A stretch of 64,000 nucleotides of DNA, from contig CAXXOH010000003.1 of NCBI GenBank assembly GCA_963675185.2, positions 1-64,000 on the forward strand, given 5' to 3'. Positions 1 to 8,726 of this stretch are shown piece after piece. Origin of the DNA: Ilyobacter_A sp963675185 (GTDB lineage: Bacteria > Fusobacteriota > Fusobacteriia > Fusobacteriales > Fusobacteriaceae). The position numbers and the translations under genes are program-made. The notes beneath the pieces are model-generated. The model saw only the letters and a list, made by a program, of their open reading frames with translations, was not told where the DNA came from and did not search any database. The stretch's first letter is position 1, and each line of letters opens with the position of its first letter.

Positions 1-1
1 C

Positions 2-1106
2 ATCGGCGTACAAGGAAAAAAGAATATTTCAAATTTAAATAGATTTACTCTTAATTCTAAGAACAGGAGCTGTACAACTCGTTTCCTCAATAACTCACCT
101 TGGGATGAAGAAAAAACTCAGAAACTCTTTGAAAAATTTTGTATATGATGTCATAAAATCGGAAACACATAAAAATTCAGAACCAATTTTCATCTCTATA
201 GATGACACTCTTATTACAAAATCTTCAAACTCTAAAAAAATTGAAGGTATGGGATTTATTCGCTCACATGTAACCCAAAAAAGCGAGTGGGCTCACTGTA
301 TTGTAAGTGCCTTCATTAAAAATGGCGGTATTTCTTATCCGCTTGATTTTGATGTTTATCTGAAAGAAGAATTATGCGATGGCGAACAAAACATGTTCAA
401 AACTAAGCACGAAATAGCCATATCTCTTCTTGAAGACAATACACTACAATTAGAAAAACCAACGTATGTATTGGCGGATTCTTGGTATATTTCAGACAAA
501 TTCATAAATCAACTCCAATCAAAAGGGTATCAAGTAATAGGAGCTCTAAGATCTAATAGAATTATTTATTCACAAGGAATCCGTATAAAACTATCTGATT
601 TCAGAGCGCAGATAAACCCCAAACATCTAAAAACTTTCAAGGTTAATGGTCGCAGATTCTATACTTACAGGTATGAAGGACCTATAAAGGGTATAGAAAA
701 TTGTGTAGTTGTGCTTAGCTGGATAGATGAGTTCAATCCAGAAAAATCACCTAAACACATAATATCAACAGATGTTTCCCTTTCAGATAAAGAAATCATT
801 TCTTACTATGGAAACCGTTGGGAGATAGAGACAAACTACAGGAACCAAAAAGAAAATCTTGGATTGGATCACTGTGAAATGAGGTCTCTTAAAGGTATCA
901 AAAGATTTTGGCGGTTAGTATATACAGCTTATGTGTTCTTATGTAATATTAAATTTAAAGCCAAATTAAAATTAGATACATTAGGTGATACAATAAAGTA
1001 TTTCATAAAAATCAGCAACACAAAATTGGTAAAATTAATTATTGAATTACACGAAGAGACCCATTCAGAGGAAAAAGTCCTTGATTATTTAGGGTTCTCA
1101 GTTTGA
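2..1106 (+). pseudogene. DDE transposase (IS4/IS701-like), frameshifted, 5' end outside window
   Basis: The open part (from ATG 105, 333 codons) carries a DDE nuclease core: SIDDT (first Asp), LADSWY (second Asp) and YGNRWEIE (Glu in the Y-RW-IE signature), typical of IS4/IS701-like transposases. Upstream, a different frame (from base 2) reads CTTRFLNNSPWDEEK, the usual N-terminal part of the same protein, and then runs to a stop. The two frames join if one base is removed from the A run at 111-116, giving WDEEKLRNSLKN. The gene therefore has a +1 frameshift at this homopolymer and is probably inactive, unless the slip is programmed or a sequencing error. The left end of the element is outside the window and I could not define its right inverted repeat. 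Confidence 0.8.
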
Positions 1107-1217
1107 ATTCGCCAAAAATTAGATATTGAACAATTTAGATTTAAAAATTTGCACAAGTCGAGTAATTTAAATATGAATAGCAACTTAGATTAAGTATAGT
1201 GTATAAAACACAAAAAT

Positions 1218-1247
1218 AAAGGATTAAAGTTAAAACTTTAATCCTTT
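1218..1247. terminator. Bidirectional intrinsic terminator
   Basis: Perfect 11-bp stem at 1221-1231 and 1234-1244, flanked by AAA and TTT so that it can be extended to 14 bp. It lies between the transposase remnant (plus strand) and the end of the minus-strand acyltransferase operon, so it can end transcription from both sides. Confidence 0.75.
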
Positions 1248-1319
1248 CAAGTACTCGTTGAATTTTCTAGTAACTTATAGAATATTTTTATTTTTTATTA
1301 AATATTTTTCCTCTTTCAA

Positions 1320-1955
1320 TCAAAATCCTGTATCCATTTCTTTTAGAACTTCTTCCTTTACTTTTGAAAAATCATTTTTCCTGTCATCTTTTGTTACTTC
1401 TAGAGGTTCGTGTATCCTCAATTTTATTTCGCCAAAAGGTAGCGGGATACTGTATTTATCCCAACGCTTATTTAACTGAATTTTTCTGCTAACTTTCACC
1501 GTTATGGGCAATACTCTTTTCCCAGTAAGCACTGCTGCAATAAAAGGAAATTCCTTTGGCTCATGGTAAGGTCCAAGTGGTCCGTCAAGAGTTATCCCTA
1601 TACTAGATTCCGGGTGACTATCGACATTGTCTTTTATTTTTGCTAGTGATTTTCCTCCTGTTGCTTTATCTGGTATTCTTATAGGAACATATCCGAAATG
1701 TTTTGATATTTCCGAGATGTAGTCCCCTCTCCTATCAGCTGTAGTTATAATCAGCAAAGGCCTATTCTTTAGTATGGGATACATACAGTAACTGTCCCCG
1801 TGCCAGAACACAAATACATACTGTTCATTACCTAGATTTTCTAAAATTCCGTGGGGGTCTTTTTTTTCTATTTTACTTGTCCGAAAGACCATATTAATGT
1901 AGAGTGCGGATCCCAAACCAATTATTTTAGCAAAAAGTAACCCAAGTATTCTCAT
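1320..1955 (-). CDS. DUF374 lysophospholipid acyltransferase-like protein
   Basis: About 211 residues, matching the DUF374 family (LPLAT superfamily) in length and in its WHGDSY block (His about residue 52) and the TLDGPLGPYHEPK block that resembles the family's substrate-binding segment. An N-terminal hydrophobic stretch suggests membrane association. Family members are thought to transfer acyl chains to lipid or lipid A-like acceptors at the inner membrane, but the acceptor here is unknown. The second ATG (1955) has the better spacing to GAGAGGGG than the ATG at 1961. It is the last gene of a three-gene minus-strand operon, 15 bp after the glycosyltransferase, which suggests a shared role in making a glycolipid or lipopolysaccharide part. 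Confidence 0.75.
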   Translation of the reverse strand: MRILGLLFAKIIGLGSALYINMVFRTSKIEKKDPHGILENLGNEQYVFVFWHGDSYCMYPILKNRPLLIITTADRRGDYISEISKHFGYVPIRIPDKATGGKSLAKIKDNVDSHPESSIGITLDGPLGPYHEPKEFPFIAAVLTGKRVLPITVKVSRKIQLNKRWDKYSIPLPFGEIKLRIHEPLEVTKDDRKNDFSKVKEEVLKEMDTGF

Positions 1956-1970
1956 CGCCATTACCCCTCT

Positions 1971-4220
1971 CTAATTTTTATGAATTTTACTTTGTACAAA
2001 ACTTTCTTGAAGTTTTATCGCTTTCTTGTACTCCCTCTCTATTCTTTCAGCGATAGCTTCTTTGGTAAATTTTCTTGAAAACTCATAGGCATTTTTGCTG
2101 ATTTCATCTAGTTTATCTGTATTTTTCATAAGATATATAACCTTTTCCGCCCACTCTTTCACGTCTGCTTTTGTCTTAAATCCATTCTCCTCATCATAAA
2201 CTATATCATCAATCCCACTGGCTCGAATAGCTACCGGTGGGCAACCTGCGCTCATAGCTTCTAATATAACCATTCCCTGCGTCTCAGACTGTGAACTGAA
2301 TATAAAGATGTCTGATGCCATATAGTATTTGCATACCTGACTTGTTTCTACCAACCCAACTAATTCAACGACATCTTCTATCCCCTTTTCTTTCATCGCC
2401 TCCAATATGCTCCCCCTTTCCGGTCCATCACCTACGATAGCTACCTTAAAAGGCAACTCTGAATTTTCTTTTATATACCTTATCCCCTCCAGTAAAAAAT
2501 ATATATTTTTTTCTTTGGAGAGCCTGGAAACACTGCAGAGTAAGAACCCATCTTCTACTCCATGCTTTCTTCTGATTTCAGAGATTTCGTTTTCCCCTAT
2601 GTTCTCGTAGCAAGACATATCTACCCCGGTTGGCATAACTACCTTATTTCTGCTTACACCTATGTTTGAAAGGTATTCTTTGGCACTGTTTGTTGGAGCG
2701 AATATCAAGTCGCACCTTTGTGCAAATCTTTTTATCACTCTGTGAGATATTATGTTTTTAAATATCAATTTAAAAAACGGCAGGTAGCTGGCATACTCCT
2801 CAAACCTGGTGTGATAGGTCAAAACAACCGGCAACGAGTATTTCTCCCCAAGTTTCAACCCTTTCTTCCCCATCCAAAACGGGTGATGTACGTGGACTAC
2901 GTCAAAATCCACGGAGCAGAATTTTTTTTCAATGCTCCTTGAAAATATATTTACAATTGGGTAATTAAATTTTTTTGTTTTATAATAGGCAAGCAGTTTA
3001 CAACGAAATACGCCATCTTCTTTTTCTTCGGATTCTGGATATTTAGGGGCAAAAATACATACAGTGTGTCCTCTTTTCCTGAGCCCCTCTGCGAGACGCC
3101 TTATGGAAATCGGCACTCCACCTATAAACGGCAAGTAGTCGTTCGTAAACATGGCTATGCTCAATTTATCTTTTACAAGAATACCTTCTGAGTCAGCTTC
3201 AAAATCTCTGTAATAGCCAGTCACATTGGAAGCTTTAAGATACGCTACGGTCACTGCTGTTATCAATAGAACCAAAACCAAGATCATGTTTAAAAAGTTG
3301 ACGTAAAAAAGCGAGTATAGATATATTAACATATTTTTAAATGCCCAATAAATACCTGAACGAGGCAAATTTTCCTGTCTTATAACGCTGTACTTAACGC
3401 CATCAGGTTTCACGCCTACTTTCAGATAGTGATGAATGCTTTCTGGTCCTTTTAAAACTATTCCTCCACCGCCTCCACCGCTTGTAAAATAAGGTATGTT
3501 TTTAATCACTCTTTTATCATAGGTTTCTGCGCCAGAAGAAAAAACCGCTGTTACCTTATATTTAGACAAGACTTCAGTAAGAAATTCCCTGTAATTTCCG
3601 TCCTTGATATAATCGGCACTTAAGCTAAACAAAAAATTCTCTTCCATTATAAAAGGGGGCTTGTTCATAAAAACGAACCTATATTTATATTTAGAAGCAT
3701 TATCTAGCTCCTTTAAAAGCCAATCCCTTTGTTCGTTTTTTGATAATTTCTCAGTTGTATCTAGAAAAATAAAATATGTGTCCCCTGCTACAAATGAAAA
3801 GTAAAAAGGACCGAAGTGTCTGTAATATCTGATAGCTCCTTCATCCGAAATTTCATTTTCTCCAATCCCAACTATTATGGGAACCTTAAGATTATCTACA
3901 CTTCTATGGAACATCCTATACTTATTCTCGGCCCCATCAAGAACTGCATTACCAGTAGAGATTACAAAATCTATCTCTTTATCACCATTTATTTTAGGTA
4001 TTATTTCATTGTCAAATACGCTTATTGAATTTTTTATATTTCCCAAAACAGCAAATGAAAAGCCCTGCTCATATTTTTTTGTACTCTCCAACAACTCTAT
4101 ATTACTAATGTTCATTGATTGAAAATCTTTTTCAGAACTTATTAAATACAATTTATAAATAAAAACTATCGATAATATCATGACATTAACAAACATCAAA
4201 AATTTCAATTTACGTTTCAT
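1971..4220 (-). CDS. GT4 glycosyltransferase fused to a membrane-anchored degenerate metallophosphoesterase domain
   Basis: About 749 residues in two halves. Residues 6-25 are a membrane anchor; residues about 50-285 follow the layout of a calcineurin-like phosphoesterase; residues about 300-328 are a second membrane segment; residues about 353-740 are a GT-B family 4 glycosyltransferase (FTNDYLPFIGGVPISIRRLA start, VSRLSKEKN, VGDGPERG, SSQSETQGMVILEAMSAGCP). In the first half all metal-ligand motifs are changed: VLGN in place of GD (59-61), STGN in place of GD (88-91), GENE in place of GNHE (120-123) and GAET in place of GHxH (230-233). It therefore probably binds ligand or acts as a scaffold without metal catalysis. 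The GT4 half resembles diacylglycerol glucosyltransferases and phosphatidylinositol mannosyltransferases. ATG 4220 sits after GGGGGTAGGT and is preferred over the upstream TTG. Confidence 0.85.
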   Translation of the reverse strand: MKRKLKFLMFVNVMILSIVFIYKLYLISSEKDFQSMNISNIELLESTKKYEQGFSFAVLGNIKNSISVFDNEIIPKINGDKEIDFVISTGNAVLDGAENKYRMFHRSVDNLKVPIIVGIGENEISDEGAIRYYRHFGPFYFSFVAGDTYFIFLDTTEKLSKNEQRDWLLKELDNASKYKYRFVFMNKPPFIMEENFLFSLSADYIKDGNYREFLTEVLSKYKVTAVFSSGAETYDKRVIKNIPYFTSGGGGGGIVLKGPESIHHYLKVGVKPDGVKYSVIRQENLPRSGIYWAFKNMLIYLYSLFYVNFLNMILVLVLLITAVTVAYLKASNVTGYYRDFEADSEGILVKDKLSIAMFTNDYLPFIGGVPISIRRLAEGLRKRGHTVCIFAPKYPESEEKEDGVFRCKLLAYYKTKKFNYPIVNIFSRSIEKKFCSVDFDVVHVHHPFWMGKKGLKLGEKYSLPVVLTYHTRFEEYASYLPFFKLIFKNIISHRVIKRFAQRCDLIFAPTNSAKEYLSNIGVSRNKVVMPTGVDMSCYENIGENEISEIRRKHGVEDGFLLCSVSRLSKEKNIYFLLEGIRYIKENSELPFKVAIVGDGPERGSILEAMKEKGIEDVVELVGLVETSQVCKYYMASDIFIFSSQSETQGMVILEAMSAGCPPVAIRASGIDDIVYDEENGFKTKADVKEWAEKVIYLMKNTDKLDEISKNAYEFSRKFTKEAIAERIEREYKKAIKLQESFVQSKIHKN

Positions 4221-4259
4221 CTGACCTACCCCCAAGTATTACATCATTTTTTACTCTGT

Positions 4260-5348
4260 TTAGCTCTTGTTGCTCCTAATCAGCTCTTTATAAAAAATTA
4301 TCAAGCCTATGACAAAACCTACATATATAGTGAAAAATCTCCATGCGAATATAACTGAAACTATATCTTTCTTTTGTACAAATTGAGAAAACGCCAACGT
4401 GAAGCCCCCTTCTGCTATACCAGTTGCCCCAGGAGTAGGGGCAAAATATGTTATGAAAGTTATAAGTATTTGAGCCGATATTATTGAAAAAATAGGAACA
4501 TCGTAATTTAATCCCCTTATAATTAATACCGGAAACATAAATAATGAAAACAAGAACAACAGTGTAAAGATAATCGCCAGACCAGCATTTGTCTTGTCAC
4601 CATTAAAAAATAAACTTATACTCTGTCTAAAATTATCTATTTCCTTAAAAAAATAAACTCTAAGTTTTTTAACTTTATTTTCTGGAATTATTTTCTTTTT
4701 TTCCAAAAAATTTAAAGTTCTATATACAATTCCTTTTATTACTTTTGGGTTATAAAAACTCCTATAAATGAAATAAAACAATACAACATAGATGCTGGCC
4801 AATAACAAAATAATAAAAAATGAGTTTTTTCTGGAAAATATATCTATAAGCTCCTTTTCGAATAAAAATATAAAAGGGGTAGCTATAAAGAAAAAAATTA
4901 TAGCCAAAGTTGTTCTTATTGTGGCGGCAGCAGTAGCAGATCCCATTGCGACACCTTTTTTGTTTAAAAAAAACACCTGTAAAAAGCCTCCCCCAGTTGC
5001 AAATGGTGTGATATTTGATACAAATATATTTATAAAAACCAACCTGATAATGTATTTAAAATTAATTTTAATATTCAATGTTTTCAGAATATAAAATAAA
5101 CGCAGTCCATCTAAAATAAAATAAAAAAACAAGAGAATCCCGAGTTTTAAAAAAATACTTTTAGGAAATATTTCCAATTTTAAAAAAGATTCTTTATCAC
5201 TGGCTATATGATATATAAAAACCAATGACAAAAATGAAGTAAATATAAATGCAAGTGCTAGAAAAAAATAGGTCCATTTTTTACCTAACTCTTTTTTATT
5301 GTAGTTTATATAATTTTCATTTTTTGAATTGTCAGGTGTTTTCCCCAT
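4260..5348 (-). CDS. UPF0104/LPG-synthase-type flippase-like integral membrane protein
   Basis: 362 residues with about eight hydrophobic membrane spans and the family block NITPFATGGGFLQVFFL, followed later by APTPGATGIAEGGF; both are typical of the lysylphosphatidylglycerol synthase transmembrane (AglD/MprF N-terminal) family. Members move or anchor lipids, often beside glycosyltransferases. First gene of the operon with the GT4 fusion and the DUF374 acyltransferase, so a role in export or flipping of the lipid they make is reasonable. GGGAGAG precedes the ATG. The sequence just upstream (5349-5500) is AT-rich, with no clear promoter that I could fix. Confidence 0.8.
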   Translation of the reverse strand: MGKTPDNSKNENYINYNKKELGKKWTYFFLALAFIFTSFLSLVFIYHIASDKESFLKLEIFPKSIFLKLGILLFFYFILDGLRLFYILKTLNIKINFKYIIRLVFINIFVSNITPFATGGGFLQVFFLNKKGVAMGSATAAATIRTTLAIIFFFIATPFIFLFEKELIDIFSRKNSFFIILLLASIYVVLFYFIYRSFYNPKVIKGIVYRTLNFLEKKKIIPENKVKKLRVYFFKEIDNFRQSISLFFNGDKTNAGLAIIFTLLFLFSLFMFPVLIIRGLNYDVPIFSIISAQILITFITYFAPTPGATGIAEGGFTLAFSQFVQKKDIVSVIFAWRFFTIYVGFVIGLIIFYKELIRSNKS

Positions 5349-5504
5349 TTTTTATACTCTCCCATCAAACCCTTTACTATCTATAAAATTTATTCATATC
5401 CTTAATTTTTCTCTCCTTCTAAACCATTTCCTGCTTTTAATTCATTAATTAATCCAAGTTACTACTTAAAATTGTCATGAATTACCGGATTTATCTTCAA
5501 AAGT

Positions 5505-5560
5505 TTTTGATCACAGAGTTTCGCAGAGCTAAAAAACATGAGGCACACAGAAAAAACTAT
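5505..5560. repeat. Dispersed degenerate CACAGAG-type intergenic repeat (copy 1)
   Basis: Contains GATCACAGAGTTTCGCAGAG followed by GGCACACAGAAAAAA. The same words recur in intergenic DNA near 12179-12330 and 25033-25170, where they face each other as inverted repeats. No coding potential. Function unknown. Confidence 0.55.
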
Positions 5561-5582
5561 TAAAATTTATTTTGCAAAAAAC

Positions 5583-5614
5583 AAAAAAGCCTAGAGAAAT
5601 TTTCTCTAGGCTTT
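5583..5614 (-). terminator. Intrinsic terminator of the cold-shock gene
   Basis: Near-perfect stem AAAGCCTAGAGAAA (5586-5599) with TTTCTCTAGGCTTT (5601-5614). The A run at 5583-5588 becomes the U tract on the minus strand. It sits 25 bp after the csp stop codon. Confidence 0.85.
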
Positions 5615-5638
5615 AAGAAACAAGTTCAAAATCTATGA

Positions 5639-5842
5639 TTACCCAACAACTTGTACGTTAGCTGCTTGAGGTCCTTTTTGTCCATCTACGATTTCAAATT
5701 CAACTTGTTCTCCCTCTTCTAAAGATTTGAATCCATCTTTTTTAATTTGAGAGAAGTGAACGAATACGTCATTTCCTTCTTCTGAAGTAATAAATCCAAA
5801 TCCTTTTTCAGCGTTGAACCATTTTACAGTTCCTTTAATCAT
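5639..5842 (-). CDS. csp: Cold-shock protein, single CSD domain
   Basis: 67 residues covering one cold-shock domain. RNP1 (KGFGFI) and RNP2 (DVFVHF) single-strand nucleic-acid-binding motifs are intact, as is the KWFN aromatic patch. It would act as an RNA chaperone in the cytoplasm. It is monocistronic: it has its own terminator and a promoter about 160 nt upstream, giving the long leader usual for cold-shock mRNAs. GGAGGT precedes the ATG. Confidence 0.95.
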   Translation of the reverse strand: MIKGTVKWFNAEKGFGFITSEEGNDVFVHFSQIKKDGFKSLEEGEQVEFEIVDGQKGPQAANVQVVG

Positions 5843-6000
5843 TTCCTATACCTCCAAAAATTCATTTCGCTTAATCCTGCATGGAAAACCTACTTAATTG
5901 CTTTCAAAAATAATTCATCCACAATTCGAACTACTACAAAATCATGAAAAAAATTTACTGACAAGAAATTAACATAACACCGATGCTAGAATTAATGCAC

Positions 6001-6036
6001 TACAAAAATTATACTATCTTTTTTTTAAATATGCAA
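6001..6036 (-). promoter_or_regulatory. Sigma-70-type promoter of csp with a long leader
   Basis: On the minus strand TTGCAT (6031-6036), a 17-bp spacer and TATAAT (6008-6013). Initiation near 6001 would give a leader of about 160 nt before the csp ATG at 5842. The remainder of the 5843-6373 gap is AT-rich and shows no gene. Confidence 0.6.
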
Positions 6037-6373
6037 ATAATTTTTTATTTATTTCCTCTTTTGCCTAACACTTCTAGGCCAAATAAAATATAGATCTTTA
6101 GATCGGTACATTCACGAAACCAGAATTTTAATTAAATTTTTTATATTTTTTTATTCTACAAATATATGTGGTAATATATTTTATTGATAGTTTTATATCT
6201 CCTTTTGTCCTGTTTTAGGAATTATAAAATTACCGTCTCATACGCTATTATCGGCGGAAAAACTTTTTAATTTCGATATCTGTAAAGGATTCTAAGTACG
6301 TATAAGTATAAATAGTATAACCTAGCGATAATTTTCACAGTTTAGCAAGTATTTTTCAATATAGGGGGGAGCT

Positions 6374-7030
6374 ATGAGCAAAATATTTCTAACAGCATTT
6401 GGTATTAAAAACTCCGAGATAGAGAAGGAGTTTCTGAGGTTGATAGGAGATGATCCGAAAAATTTAAAAGCCTGCATAATTACCACTGCATCGGTGGAGT
6501 ACAAGGAAAATGATTCCCTGGCAATCAATACCAAGAGCAAGTTTGAAGATATGAATTTTAAAAACGTTGATTACATAGATCTAGAATTTGAGAAAGCAAA
6601 TAAATTAGAGGAATATGATGTTGTATTTTTAAACGGCGGCAATCCTTTTTTTCTGCTATACCACATGAAAAAAAGCGGTGCCGACAAAATTATAAAAAAA
6701 ATGGCATCAAGGGAAAAAGTTATAGTCGGGGCTAGCGCCGGATCAATGGTATTGGGGGACACTATCGGCTACGTAACGGAACTTAACAAGATAGTTAATT
6801 TTGAAGATATGAACTTTATGGGGATGAAAGATTTTTCTGGCTTAGGTTTTTCAGAGTTTAAAATTTTCCCGCATTATGAACGGATGTCGGAAAGGGTAGA
6901 AGACCTCAATATACAGCTTATAAGATTGGAGCAAGAAACCGGATGGGATCTGAAAAGGCTGTCAGATAACGAGGCCATATTGCTAGAAGATGACCAAATT
7001 AAGTATATCTCCAGTCTTGGCCATTCATAG
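6374..7030 (+). CDS. Peptidase S51 (dipeptidase E-like)
   Basis: 218 residues, right for the S51 family of class I glutamine amidotransferase-like fold. The nucleophile elbow is GASAGS (Ser about 121), the oxyanion block is FLNGGNPFFLL (about 85-95) and a conserved His lies in FPHYE (about 164-168). Members cleave Asp-X dipeptides or related small peptides in the cytoplasm. It has its own ribosome-binding site (GGGGGGAGC). Its intrinsic terminator just downstream is split by an insertion sequence. Confidence 0.85.
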   Translation: MSKIFLTAFGIKNSEIEKEFLRLIGDDPKNLKACIITTASVEYKENDSLAINTKSKFEDMNFKNVDYIDLEFEKANKLEEYDVVFLNGGNPFFLLYHMKKSGADKIIKKMASREKVIVGASAGSMVLGDTIGYVTELNKIVNFEDMNFMGMKDFSGLGFSEFKIFPHYERMSERVEDLNIQLIRLEQETGWDLKRLSDNEAILLEDDQIKYISSLGHS

Positions 7031-7077
7031 TATTTGTTTTGTTATAATAAATAAAATTTTAAATATATTTCAAAGAT

Positions 7078-7096
7078 AAAAAAGAGGCAGTTATGC
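7078..7096 (+). terminator. Terminator of the S51 gene, left half plus target duplication; split by the IS
   Basis: AAAAAAGAGGC (7078-7088) is the left stem; its partner GCCTCTTTTTT is at 8651-8661, beyond the IS. Joined, they form an 11-bp stem with loop AGTTAT and a U tract. The 10-bp target duplication GCAGTTATGC (7087-7096 and 8643-8652) spans the loop, so the element landed inside the hairpin head. The original would have worked in both directions, also for the minus-strand PHP gene. Confidence 0.85.
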
Positions 7097-7140
7097 CATA
7101 CCTATCAAGCTAAGCTTTGAATTTAATAGAATTTGTGCTA

Positions 7141-7173
7141 AAACCTTCTTCAAGGACTACTTGAAGGAGGTTT
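7141..7173 (+). promoter_or_regulatory. Hairpin that masks the transposase ribosome-binding site
   Basis: AAACCTTCTTCAAG (7141-7154) pairs with CTTGAAGGAGGTTT (7160-7173), 14 bp with one G-U pair and loop GACTA. The 3' arm contains the GAAGGAGG that serves TTG 7179, and is followed by a T run. A transcript entering from outside would fold this hairpin and hide the site, or terminate. This is the known protection used by IS10 and IS50 against read-through; its function here is inferred. The same structure is in copy 2. Confidence 0.75.
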
Positions 7174-7178
7174 TTCTT

Positions 7179-8492
7179 TTGGGAAACAGACAAATCAGAA
7201 CAAAATTTTTAAATTACTTTTCGGAAAAAAATATTGAACAAATTGCCAGGTATTCTAAATTCAAAATTAGGAATAGCGGCAAAATTTCTCCTCTTAACTT
7301 CATATCTTTAACTTGTTTCAGCTCCAATAATTTATGCACTTCATCCTTGGAAAAATTAAGCGCTGAACTTCTATTAAAGCAGAATATTAATATTTCTCCT
7401 CAAGCGCTTGATCAGAGGTTTAGCGAGGCTTCTGTAGAATTTCTTAAAAATATTTTCTTATCTCTTTGTAAAACACAAATATCCAATAAGTCTAAAGCCT
7501 TTAAAAATTATGGCTTCAGCAATATCTTTTTAATGGACTCTACTGAAATAAAATTGCCAAATAAATTAAAAAATAAGTATAAAGGTGCAAACAAATCTAA
7601 TCCTGCTGTTTTAAAAATAAATCTTCTCCTTGAATTATTAGATTATTCTTTTAAGAACACTGTTTTATCTACGGGAACTAAAAATGAGCAAAATTTTTCT
7701 AAATATGTCTACGATAAATTAGTTACAGATTCCTTAGTTTTAAAAGATTTAGGGTACTTTAAATTTGATGACTTCAATGAGATTGAAAGCAGAAACAGCT
7801 CTTTTGTTTCTCGTTTGAAAGCCGGAACAAGGTTATTTGCTTTAAACCCTAATCCTCAGTACTCACCAAAGGGAAAACTACTAAAAAAGACGAAGTATTT
7901 GGTAACAAATGCTGGAGAGTTGGGAAAAGAACTAAAAGCAGGAGAGACTCAAGAATATGAATTTCTAGTCGGAAGCCATGACGACAAGAGGCCTTTTAGG
8001 GTAATCCTAACTAAATTGGACAAAGAGACTTCTAATAAAAAAGTACAAAAGATAGAAGAAAGAGAAAGAAGGAATGAGCACTGCGCAAAGCACGCAAGAA
8101 GTTCTGCTGAAATTACTGGATATATTACTAATCTTTGGGGATTCAATCCTTCTGAAATCATCGAAATATATAAATTGAGATGGCAAATTGAATTGCTGTT
8201 TAAAATTTTTAAATCTGATTTTAAACTAGATAAACTAAAAGACTTGAAAGTAGAAAGAATAGAGACTCACATATATGCCACTTTAATTAGAATGCTTCTT
8301 TTAATGGAGATTACAAAGGGTATCAATGGAGGATACTCAAAAGAAATGAGTATAAGGCGAGTAATAAAAAGCTCGTTGGGGGTTTTGACTGATTTCATGG
8401 AAACTTTGAAATCTAAAAAGCGTTTCATGCGCTTGACTTCAAAATTAAAAAAAATTATTGATTCTAAAATAAAAAAAGTTCCCAGCAAATAA
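7179..8492 (+). CDS. IS4-family transposase, copy 1
   Basis: 437 residues from TTG 7179, chosen because GAAGGAGG (7163-7170) lies 8 nt upstream; the TTG at 7161 overlaps the ribosome-binding site itself. DDE catalytic residues are visible: Asp in LMDSTEI, a second Asp in the central LGYFKFDDF segment and Glu in YKLRWQIELLFKIFKS, the IS4 Y-R-E signature. The protein cuts and joins the 18-bp ends. Compared with copy 2 it has three differences: S/R in TCFxSNN, K/E in SSLExLS and D/G in LVTxSL. Confidence 0.93.
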   Translation: MGNRQIRTKFLNYFSEKNIEQIARYSKFKIRNSGKISPLNFISLTCFSSNNLCTSSLEKLSAELLLKQNINISPQALDQRFSEASVEFLKNIFLSLCKTQISNKSKAFKNYGFSNIFLMDSTEIKLPNKLKNKYKGANKSNPAVLKINLLLELLDYSFKNTVLSTGTKNEQNFSKYVYDKLVTDSLVLKDLGYFKFDDFNEIESRNSSFVSRLKAGTRLFALNPNPQYSPKGKLLKKTKYLVTNAGELGKELKAGETQEYEFLVGSHDDKRPFRVILTKLDKETSNKKVQKIEERERRNEHCAKHARSSAEITGYITNLWGFNPSEIIEIYKLRWQIELLFKIFKSDFKLDKLKDLKVERIETHIYATLIRMLLLMEITKGINGGYSKEMSIRRVIKSSLGVLTDFMETLKSKKRFMRLTSKLKKIIDSKIKKVPSK

Positions 8493-8585
8493 TCACCGAG
8501 AACACCACTGATAATAGAATAAACTTTTTTAGCCATTTTTGCAAGTGGTTTTTTGTAGTTTGAAAATTTAGCTTTAAAATTAAAA

Positions 8586-8618
8586 TAGGAACCTAACTAT
8601 ATAAAAGTTAGGTTCCTA
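8586..8618. terminator. Hairpin near the right end of the IS
   Basis: Perfect 13-bp stem TAGGAACCTAACT (8586-8598) and AGTTAGGTTCCTA (8606-8618), followed by AAAATTTC and then the right inverted repeat. It is also present in copy 2 (mirror image near 52695-52727). It probably ends transposase transcription and blocks entry from outside. Confidence 0.65.
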
Positions 8619-8726
8619 AAATTTCTTAGCTTGATAGGTATGGCAGTTATGCCTCTTTTTTACTGTCACTATTTTTTATATTGTTTTAAGTATGTAAATT
8701 TGAGTAAGTCAAGGAAACATTTTTTA

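Larger units (their letters stand above)
7097..8642 (+). mobile_element. IS4-family insertion sequence, copy 1 (1546 bp, complete)
   Basis: Bounded by perfect 18-bp inverted repeats CATACCTATCAAGCTAAG at 7097-7114 and CTTAGCTTGATAGGTATG at 8625-8642, with 10-bp direct repeats GCAGTTATGC on both sides. One transposase gene fills it. Copy 2 (52671-54216) has the same length and nearly the same sequence in the opposite orientation, with a different target duplication, so both are recent independent insertions. An SD-masking hairpin lies near the left end and a terminator-like hairpin near the right end. Confidence 0.95.

Noticed and set aside
105..120. Programmed frameshift in the first transposase
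   Set aside because: The A6 run could slip, but the change needed is +1, whereas IS programmed shifts at A runs are normally -1; I treat it as a mutation or sequence error.
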